A stretch of 7,837 nt of DNA from Acidimicrobiia bacterium (GTDB lineage: Bacteria; Actinomycetota; Acidimicrobiia; Acidimicrobiales; Ilumatobacteraceae), in the NCBI GenBank assembly GCA_013821025.1, contig JACDHN010000114.1, positions 1 through 7,837 on the forward strand, in the 5' to 3' direction. Under the pieces are notes generated by a model. It saw only the letters and a list, made by a program, of their open reading frames with translations, was not told the origin of the DNA and made no database searches. Below are positions 1 to 4,664 of this stretch, in pieces (within the stretch, counting starts at the first letter, position 1; every line of letters starts with the position of its first letter). A program made the position numbers and the translations under genes.

Positions 1-447
1 AGGTGCTACCTCGAGGTGGTGGCCGACGCTCTTGGATCGGTCGGTGTGATCGTCGCCGCCGTGATCATCCGCATCACGGACTGGACGTGGGTCGATCCCG
101 TGTGCGCAGCAGTGATCGGATTGTGGATCCTTCCGCGCACGTGGCGACTCGGTAGCAGGGCTGTTCGCATCCTCGTGCAGTCGTCACCGCCCGAGCTCGA
201 TCTGGCCACGCTCGAGCGTGACCTCGAGCAGCTACCCGACGTGATCGAAGTGCACGATCTGCACGTCTGGACGCTCACGTCGGGCATGGACGCCATGTCG
301 GTGCACCTGATGACGGCCGAAACGGCCGATCACCATCGCGTGCTCGACGCCGCCCGCACCCTGCTCGTCGACCGCTATGACATCACCCACACCACGTTCC
401 AGGTGGAGCCGGACTCCCACCACGGGTGCCATGACGTGGCCTGGTGA
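1..447 (+). CDS. Cation diffusion facilitator (CDF) family metal exporter, C-terminal part
   Basis: This is the 3' part of a cytoplasmic-membrane secondary transporter that exports divalent metal ions (usually Zn2+, also Cd2+, Co2+, Fe2+ or Mn2+) in exchange for protons. The frame is open from base 1, giving 148 visible residues, about half of a usual 300-residue CDF protein. Visible are the end of TM5 (YLEVVADALGSVGV), TM6 (about residues 25-45, WVDPVCAAVIGLWIL) and the cytoplasmic metal-binding domain with the hallmark stretch VHDLHVWTLTSGMDAMSVHL near residues 84-103. The tail is rich in metal ligands (HHGCH). In the TM5 metal site the family's usual HxxxD appears as E5-x3-D9, so the first ligand is Glu. 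The GTG codons at 16 and 19 lie inside the protein and are not its start. The family call is firm; the metal cannot be told from this fragment. Confidence 0.93.
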   Translation, partial: RCYLEVVADALGSVGVIVAAVIIRITDWTWVDPVCAAVIGLWILPRTWRLGSRAVRILVQSSPPELDLATLERDLEQLPDVIEVHDLHVWTLTSGMDAMSVHLMTAETADHHRVLDAARTLLVDRYDITHTTFQVEPDSHHGCHDVAW

Positions 448-511
448 TTGGGCGTCGCGAGTGACGTCTGTCATCGCCGACGTTGGGCATGTTTCCACGA
501 CCTGCGCCGTG

Positions 512-517
512 TAAACT
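512..517 (+). promoter_or_regulatory. Possible -10 element (TAAACT) for the ferredoxin gene
   Basis: TAAACT fits the TANNNT pattern of actinobacterial SigA-type -10 boxes and is an AT-rich spot in GC-rich surroundings, inside the 121-base gap before the ferredoxin. No good -35 box lies 16-18 bases upstream; TTGGGC at 484-489 is 22 bases away. A second candidate, TTGACC at 519-524, resembles a -35 box but has no -10 match 17 bases downstream. A start near 524 would leave a leader of about 45 bases holding the tandem repeat at 523-542. Confidence 0.28.
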
Positions 518-522
518 CTTGA

Positions 523-542
523 CCAGTACCCAGTACGAGTAC
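523..542. repeat. Short tandem repeat, CCAGTAC twice plus GAGTAC
   Basis: Two perfect copies of CCAGTAC (523-529 and 530-536) are followed by GAGTAC (537-542), giving three AGTAC cores at 525, 532 and 538. It lies between the putative -10 element and the ferredoxin ribosome binding site. Each core contains the palindrome GTAC. It could be an operator or a chance repeat; no regulator is identified. Confidence 0.6.
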
Positions 543-552
543 CCCACACTTC

Positions 553-558
553 GAGGAG
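553..558 (+). promoter_or_regulatory. Ribosome binding site of the ferredoxin gene
   Basis: GAGGAG ends 10 bases before the ATG at 569. It is the clearest Shine-Dalgarno sequence in the window and supports that start over the other-frame ATG at 559. Confidence 0.8.
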
Positions 559-568
559 TTGGACGCCG

Positions 569-814
569 ATGAAGGTCTGGATCGATCAAGATCTCTGCAC
601 GGGAGACGGGCTGTGCGAGGAAATCGCCCCCGACGTGTTCACCTTGCTCGACGACGGTCTCGCCTATGTGAAGGAGGGCGACACGGTGTACGCAGAGGCC
701 AAGGGCAACACCCAGGGTGCAGAAGGCATGGCCAACATCCCTGATGGCCAGCTCGACGCAGTCATCGAGAGCGCCGAGGAGTGCCCCGGCGAGTGCATCT
801 ACATCGAGGCCTGA
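569..814 (+). CDS. Small single-cluster ferredoxin with CxxDxxC motif
   Basis: An 81-residue soluble ferredoxin, a one-electron carrier holding one [3Fe-4S] or [4Fe-4S] cluster. The N-terminal motif is C10-x2-D13-x2-C16 (LCTGDGLCEEIAPDVF) and the distal ligand is C72 in EECPGECI; C76 is an extra cysteine. In [3Fe-4S] ferredoxins of cytochrome P450 systems the middle position is a variable non-cysteine residue. In Pyrococcus furiosus ferredoxin it is Asp, which ligates a [4Fe-4S] cluster. Here it is Asp, so the cluster type is open. A stretch near residues 36-60 (EGDTVYAEAKGNTQGAEGMA) is longer than in minimal ferredoxins. The ATG at 569 has a strong ribosome binding site. No P450 or reductase is visible nearby, so the partner is unknown. 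The gene converges on trmI, 25 bases stop to stop. Confidence 0.93.
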   Translation: MKVWIDQDLCTGDGLCEEIAPDVFTLLDDGLAYVKEGDTVYAEAKGNTQGAEGMANIPDGQLDAVIESAEECPGECIYIEA

Positions 815-823
815 CCGCCCGCA

Positions 824-843
824 CCCCTGTAGCGAGGGGCTAC
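824..843. terminator. Possible hairpin between convergent ferredoxin and trmI genes
   Basis: CCCCT (824-828) pairs with AGGGG (835-839) around a 6-base loop. An overlapping alternative pairs GTAGC (829-833) with GCTAC (839-843). A third stem, CCCGC (843-847) with GCGGG (855-859), lies in the last trmI codons. None is followed by a T-run on either strand, so intrinsic termination is uncertain. The site between two stop codons is where a shared terminator would be expected. Confidence 0.3.
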
Positions 844-1622
844 CCGCCGATGTAGCGGGAGGCGGTGAGGAAGCCGGTGTGGGCAACCATGCGGTGATCG
901 GGGCGCACGGCTCGGTCGGCGATGTACCAACTGCGATGGAGCACCTCGATCGTGCGGGAATCGATCCATTTGCGCGAGAAGCACTCGCGCACCTGGGCCG
1001 CCTGGGTGATCGACGGCGTGTACGCCACGAGGATGCCGCCTGCGCGCAGCGCCTTCTCGGCGTGAGGTATCACCTGCCACGGCTCTGGTAGGTCGAGCAC
1101 CACCCGGTCGAACCCGTCACCGACGTCGGCGGCGTCGATCCCCATGTAGCTGTCCGCCAGCTCGACTCGGAACCGCTCCAACGCCGCTTCGCCGAGGAAG
1201 CTCGACACGTTCGTGCGGGCACGGTTGGCGAAGTCTTCGCGCAGCTCGTAGCCAAGGATGTCGGCGCCGTAGCGCAACATCGTCATGGACAGCGCTCCGG
1301 AGCCGACCCCGGTCTCGAAGACCCGTACGCCGGGGCCGATGTCGGCGAGCATGCAGATCGGAGCCAGATCCTTTGGGTAGATCACCTGGGCGCCGCGGGG
1401 CATCTCGGTCACGAAGTCCTCGAGCGTCGGGCGCAGCACGGTGTACTCGGCTCCCTTCGTGGAGCGCACGACGATCCCCTGGTCGGCGCCGATGATGTCC
1501 CGATGGGCTACGTAGCCGGCGTGGCTGTGAAACTCGCCATCGGCCGAGAGCTTGACGAGGTAGCGGCGCCGCTTGACGTCGAGCAGCAGCGCCCGGTCAC
1601 CCTCCTGGAACGACTCGGTCAT
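840..1622 (-). CDS. trmI: tRNA (adenine(58)-N1)-methyltransferase TrmI
   Basis: A 260-residue SAM-dependent enzyme that methylates N1 of adenine 58 in the tRNA T-loop; family members act as cytoplasmic homotetramers. The N-terminal small beta domain (about 1-70) is followed by VIYPKD at 80-85, the SAM-binding loop ETGVGSGAL at 103-111, the acidic YELRED at 125-130, the active-site motif DLPEPW at 177-182 and the C-terminal family signature HTGFLT at 248-253. Length is close to Rv2118c of M. tuberculosis (280). The ATG at 1622 is the only usable start, because an in-frame TAG (the upstream gene's stop) lies seven codons further up with no start codon between. No clear Shine-Dalgarno sequence precedes it. 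It is the last gene of the minus-strand run, 18 bases after the 83-residue gene. Confidence 0.96.
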   Translation of the reverse strand: MTESFQEGDRALLLDVKRRRYLVKLSADGEFHSHAGYVAHRDIIGADQGIVVRSTKGAEYTVLRPTLEDFVTEMPRGAQVIYPKDLAPICMLADIGPGVRVFETGVGSGALSMTMLRYGADILGYELREDFANRARTNVSSFLGEAALERFRVELADSYMGIDAADVGDGFDRVVLDLPEPWQVIPHAEKALRAGGILVAYTPSITQAAQVRECFSRKWIDSRTIEVLHRSWYIADRAVRPDHRMVAHTGFLTASRYIGG

Positions 1623-1640
1623 GAGTGCCGGGACGTATGC

Positions 1641-1892
1641 CTAGGAGCGACGGCGGTGGCGCCGGTCACGTGGCGGGATCGCCGTGATCTGCATGCGCTG
1701 GCCGGGTGCCAGCTCGTCGACGCTGACCACCTCTGGCGTCCGCCCGAACAGCCGGCGTAGGGCCCGCAGTCCGAAGTACGCCAGCCCGAACGTTCGCCAT
1801 CCCCTGCTGCCGCCGAGAAACCCTTTGGTGATGGCGCTGGTGCGCAGCAATGCCATCGGTGTGAAACGCCCACGGCGCGCCGAGCGTGCCAT
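1641..1892 (-). CDS. Small basic protein of unknown function (83 aa)
   Basis: No function recognised. It has a basic N-terminus (MARSARRGR), a GFLGGSRGW motif at 25-32, a moderately hydrophobic helix at about 32-50 (TFGLAYFGLRALRRLFG), then VVSVDELAPGQRMQITAIPP at 55-74 and a strongly basic tail (RRHRRRS). Glycine-serine turn, amphipathic helix and short acidic/beta part resemble conserved hypothetical proteins of actinobacteria, as far as I recall. The helix may lie on or in the membrane. The start is uncertain: ATG 1892 gives 83 residues and ATG 1856 gives 71, neither with a clear ribosome binding site. It begins 4 bases after the stop of the 76-residue gene and ends 18 bases before trmI, so it very likely shares their transcript. 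Confidence 0.72.
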   Translation of the reverse strand: MARSARRGRFTPMALLRTSAITKGFLGGSRGWRTFGLAYFGLRALRRLFGRTPEVVSVDELAPGQRMQITAIPPRDRRHRRRS

Positions 1893-1896
1893 GGGA

Positions 1897-2127
1897 CTAC
1901 AGGCGCCGGATCTCGACGACGGTGCGCCGCTTCTTGCCGCTGCGTTTGCCGAGGAAGAAGAACGCCAGCAGCAGCACGGTCGCTCCCGCAGCGGCAGCGA
2001 TCACGATCGTGCGCTTGCGGTCCTCGACTGCTCCTGAGATCCCCTCTTGGAGCCCACGGAACTTGTTCTCGAGGTCGGTCGGAGTGATCGGGCCGGCGGG
2101 CGGCAGCGCGGTCGCAGACTTCGCCAT
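1897..2127 (-). CDS. Small single-pass membrane protein of unknown function (76 aa)
   Basis: No named family recognised. An N-terminal soluble part (1-40) contains TPTDLENKFRGLQEGISGAV, likely an amphipathic helix. One membrane helix follows at about 41-60 (TIVIAAAAGATVLLLAFFFLG), then a very basic tail (KRSGKKRR) that by the positive-inside rule should face the cytoplasm, which puts the N-terminus outside. The frame stays open upstream to a possible start at 2346, but ATG 2127 is preferred: AAGGAA lies 8 bases ahead, it forms a TGATG overlap with the upstream stop, and the residues further upstream are a shadow of the holin-like gene. The layout recalls DUF3618-type proteins that often accompany holin-X genes in actinobacteria, but the DUF3618 signature itself is not evident. 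Confidence 0.78.
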   Translation of the reverse strand: MAKSATALPPAGPITPTDLENKFRGLQEGISGAVEDRKRTIVIAAAAGATVLLLAFFFLGKRSGKKRRTVVEIRRL

Positions 2128-2141
2128 CAGTGAGATTCCTT
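2125..2141 (-). promoter_or_regulatory. Ribosome binding site and TGATG stop-start overlap
   Basis: On the minus strand, AAGGAA (2141-2136) precedes the ATG at 2127 by 8 bases. The upstream stop TGA (2129-2127) shares its A with that ATG. This decides the start of the 76-residue protein and suggests translational coupling to the holin-like gene. Confidence 0.75.
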
Positions 2142-2486
2142 GTTGAGAGAGTTCTGTTTGATCTTCGACAATGTGAACGCCAGCAGCGCCAGGCACACCA
2201 CCAGCACGATCGCGTAGGCCAGCCACGACAGCGAACCGGACGCCGAACGCTCCCATTCGGTCTGCAGCAGCCGCAGCAAGCCGAGCAGCACGAGCACGAG
2301 ACCGATGCCGAGGGCGGACGCCGCCGCCGCGCCGACGGCTAGCCACCGTGCGGCGCCCTTGAGCGGGCCGATGGTCTCCTGGCGGGCATACGCCTTGACG
2401 GTGGCGACCACGTCACCGAGGTCGACCTGCGGGGGTGGTGTCGCGCCTGCTGGGCGGTCCGACGGGTCGTTCACTTGCTGGGCCAC
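2127..2486 (-). CDS. Holin-X-like (phage holin superfamily III type) small membrane protein
   Basis: A 119-residue integral membrane protein. The N-terminus is polar and proline-rich (1-22), followed by a conserved-looking amphipathic stretch VKAYARQETIGPLKG at about 30-44. Two hydrophobic helices follow, about 47-72 and 88-107, joined by a polar loop (LQTEWERSASGS), then a polar tail. This matches actinobacterial proteins labelled putative holin-X / holin superfamily III (PF07332). The label is by fold only, no endolysin or phage gene is nearby, and a chromosomal envelope role is more likely than lysis. The start is GTG at 2486 with no strong ribosome binding site, 13 bases after the LON-domain gene's stop. 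Its stop shares a base with the next gene's ATG. Confidence 0.82.
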   Translation of the reverse strand: MAQQVNDPSDRPAGATPPPQVDLGDVVATVKAYARQETIGPLKGAARWLAVGAAAASALGIGLVLVLLGLLRLLQTEWERSASGSLSWLAYAIVLVVCLALLAFTLSKIKQNSLNKESH

Positions 2487-2499
2487 GGGTGCCGTTCTA

Positions 2500-3144
2500 T
2501 CACGTGAGTCCGAATCGGAGCACCGACTCCAAGTCGTCGAGGGCGCGGTCGAGGCGTGCGAAGCGCTCCTTGATCGTCGGTGCCGTCAGCAGACCCAGGC
2601 GATCCGACGGTCCGATCGGTAATTGGGCGGCGATCTGGTACGCCGCGACCTCGGGCGCCTCGTCGCTCACGAGCTGGTCCAGTGCAGGTTCCCGACCCGT
2701 GCCCTGCATCAGTTCGCGCACGATCTCGGCGTGCCGTCTCGTCGCCGCCAGCGTCTCGGTCAGCGTTGGATCGGCGATGTCCGGATCCTCCCATTCCTCG
2801 AAGCGGGCGCGTGGGTAGGGGTCGTCATGCAACCAGTCGACGACGCGGATGCGGCGCATCCCGACGGCCAGCAGGGCGTAGCGCCCACCGTCGAGCGCCT
2901 GCACCTGGCGCATCTCGGCCATGACGCCCGTCGAAGCGCGTTGGTCGCCGCCACCGACCTCGCTTCCTCGTTCGATCAACACGGTGCCGAACTGGGGAGG
3001 GTCCCGATCGGCACCCAGGCAGTCGATCACGAGCTGGCGATACCGGGGCTCGAACACGTGCAACTCCATGACCGTCGTCGGCAGCAGCACCTGACCGAGC
3101 GGGAACATGGCGAGGCCGTCGAGACTTCGGGGTGGTTCGACCAT
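2500..3144 (-). CDS. LON peptidase substrate-binding domain protein (stand-alone)
   Basis: A 214-residue protein made only of the Lon N-terminal domain. The AAA+ and Ser-Lys protease domains of true Lon are absent, so it cannot be a protease by itself. Family motifs are FPLGQVLLP (14-22), HVFEPRYR (29-36), FGTVLIERG (52-60), GRYALLAVGMRRIRV (87-101) and a helical C-terminus including YQIAAQLPIGPSDR (169-182). The domain binds unfolded or damaged substrates in Lon; the role of the single-domain bacterial homologues is not established. ATG 3144 is chosen because it lies just before FPLGQ and 11 bases after the dacB stop. The frame stays open to 3591, but that part overlaps dacB and shows no homology. 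A short alternative start is M13 at 3108. Ribosome binding site weak. Confidence 0.92.
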   Translation of the reverse strand: MVEPPRSLDGLAMFPLGQVLLPTTVMELHVFEPRYRQLVIDCLGADRDPPQFGTVLIERGSEVGGGDQRASTGVMAEMRQVQALDGGRYALLAVGMRRIRVVDWLHDDPYPRARFEEWEDPDIADPTLTETLAATRRHAEIVRELMQGTGREPALDQLVSDEAPEVAAYQIAAQLPIGPSDRLGLLTAPTIKERFARLDRALDDLESVLRFGLT

Positions 3145-3155
3145 CGGTGGTGGTC

Positions 3156-4664
3156 TCAGCGCCGCGGGCCGAGCTCTCGGGGACGGGGCCCGGCCGGGTA
3201 CGACGCCAGGGCGGTCACCATGTCGTCCCAAACCGGACGGTAGTTCGCCTGGTCGTTGATCATCGGACCGTTGAGCAACAGTGTGAACTCGATTCGTCCG
3301 CCACCGCGGACCGGCAGGTAACCGGCCAGACCCTTGGCCGCCGGTGGATCGGCGTCGAACGGTGCGTTGGCAAGCGTGCCCGTCTTGGCCGCCAGGCGTC
3401 CGGCCACTGGCGTGCCGACGAACACGTCCGACAGCGTCCCCGACTCCCCTGCCACGGCCAAGCCTCTCGCCAGGTCGTCGGCGTGGCCAGAACGTGCGAG
3501 CACAGTGTGGATCACCGAGCACGGCACGAGGTTTGTGGCACTCAGGCCCGAGGCGTCGGTCAGGTTCGTGCCCGACAGGTCCGCGCCCCACGCATCGAGC
3601 TGCCGGCGGACGACGGCCAGACCCGCCTCCCGAGTGCCCGGCCTGCCCTCGCTGTACCCAAGCTCCTTGAGCAACGATTCGGCAGTGTTGTTGTCGCTCG
3701 TGGTCAGCATCTCGGCGACAACGCCTGACAGCGCCGCCGAGTCGACGGAGGCCAGCTCTGCCGCCCCGTCGGGAGCCGTACCGGGTACGGCCTCACCTCC
3801 GATGGTGATCCCCCTGGAGCGCATGACCGCGACCAGCTCCTGGGCGGCGCCGAGACTCGGGTTCTCGCTGCGCAATCCCTGGCTGGTCACGCGGGCGTCG
3901 TTGACGAGCAGCGCATCTACGGGTCCAGCTTCCACGCCACGGTCGGCTGGCGCCCAGTCCGGGGCGTAGAGCTCGTCGTCGTACCGAGACCCGTCACCGA
4001 CCACGTTGCCCGACACGCTCGTGACGCCCGACGCCACGAGCTGGTCGACGAGGGCGTCGAGCGATGTCTCGTTGAACACGGGCTCGACGTCGTTCTCGAT
4101 GGGGAACGCAGCGCTCGTGAGCAGCGGGTCGCCGCCACCGACGAGCGTCAGGTCGCCCGTCACGACACCGTTCTCGACGGTGCCGACGAGCGTCGTGGTG
4201 AACGTGTGGTCGCCGCCCAGCACCTCGAGCGCCACGGCCCCGACGAGCAGCTTCATCGAGCTGGCCGGGATCACGGCCCGGTCGGCGGCATGGCTGGCGA
4301 TGGGCGTGCCGTTGAGCGACACGGTCACGCACGATCGATTGCCGAGCGTGTCGGCGAAACGCGACGCATCATCGCGGAACTGATCCAAGTTTGCGTCCTG
4401 GGCGACGAGTGTCGGCACCCGACGCCATGACATCAGCCCGGTACGCAGCGGCTCGGCGGGCGTTTCCGGTGCCACGTCCGCGATGAGATCGAGCGCCTGC
4501 GGTTCGTCGTCCCGAGCGTCGGCGTAGCGCCACAGGCCGAACAGAGCCACGGCTGGAAGCAGCATGATCAACGCCAGCAGCATGAGCGGGCCGGCGCCCC
4601 TGCGATGAGGCGGGCGCCGATGGTCGTGGGCGCGCAGGGCGGTGAAGGCGTCGTCGGCCGGCAT
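3156..4664 (-). CDS. dacB: D-alanyl-D-alanine carboxypeptidase/endopeptidase, PBP4 (DacB) family
   Basis: A 502-residue penicillin-binding protein of the S13 peptidase type, which removes the terminal D-Ala from peptidoglycan stem peptides and may cleave D-Ala-mDAP cross-links outside the membrane. An N-terminal cytoplasmic segment (1-25, His/Arg-rich) is followed by one membrane anchor at about 26-46 (PLMLLALIMLLPAVALFGLW). All three active-site motifs are present: SSMK at 135-138 (S135 nucleophile, K138), SDN at 323-325 and KTG at 427-429. The region between SxxK and SxN includes the PBP4-typical APDWAPAD and GPVDALLVND. After KTG the usual short link to the next strand is longer (LANAPFDADPPAAKGLAGYL). 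The frame extends upstream to 5690, but ATG 4664 is right: it shares a base with the synthetase stop (TGATG), and the upstream part only shadows that gene. Confidence 0.94.
   Translation of the reverse strand: MPADDAFTALRAHDHRRPPHRRGAGPLMLLALIMLLPAVALFGLWRYADARDDEPQALDLIADVAPETPAEPLRTGLMSWRRVPTLVAQDANLDQFRDDASRFADTLGNRSCVTVSLNGTPIASHAADRAVIPASSMKLLVGAVALEVLGGDHTFTTTLVGTVENGVVTGDLTLVGGGDPLLTSAAFPIENDVEPVFNETSLDALVDQLVASGVTSVSGNVVGDGSRYDDELYAPDWAPADRGVEAGPVDALLVNDARVTSQGLRSENPSLGAAQELVAVMRSRGITIGGEAVPGTAPDGAAELASVDSAALSGVVAEMLTTSDNNTAESLLKELGYSEGRPGTREAGLAVVRRQLDAWGADLSGTNLTDASGLSATNLVPCSVIHTVLARSGHADDLARGLAVAGESGTLSDVFVGTPVAGRLAAKTGTLANAPFDADPPAAKGLAGYLPVRGGGRIEFTLLLNGPMINDQANYRPVWDDMVTALASYPAGPRPRELGPRR

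Noticed and set aside
464..483. Inverted repeat ACGTC/GACGT after the CDF gene as a terminator
   Set aside because: The stem is only 5 bases with a 10-base loop and no T-run, so it is within what chance gives in GC-rich DNA.
519..524. TTGACC as a -35 box for the ferredoxin
   Set aside because: No -10-like hexamer lies 16-19 bases downstream; that position reads as C-rich sequence just before the ribosome binding site.
2128..2346. Longer form of the 76-residue protein starting at 2346 (149 residues)
   Set aside because: The extra part is a frame-shifted shadow of the holin-like gene. The internal ATG at 2127 has a good ribosome binding site and a TGATG junction.
2127..2486. Prophage lysis module suggested by the holin-like protein
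   Set aside because: No endolysin, phage structural gene, integrase or attachment site is visible, and the neighbours are chromosomal housekeeping genes.
3145..3591. Upstream extension of the LON-domain frame to 3591 (363 residues)
   Set aside because: It overlaps the C-terminal coding part of dacB, including the KTG region, and the added sequence is Arg/Gly-rich without motifs.
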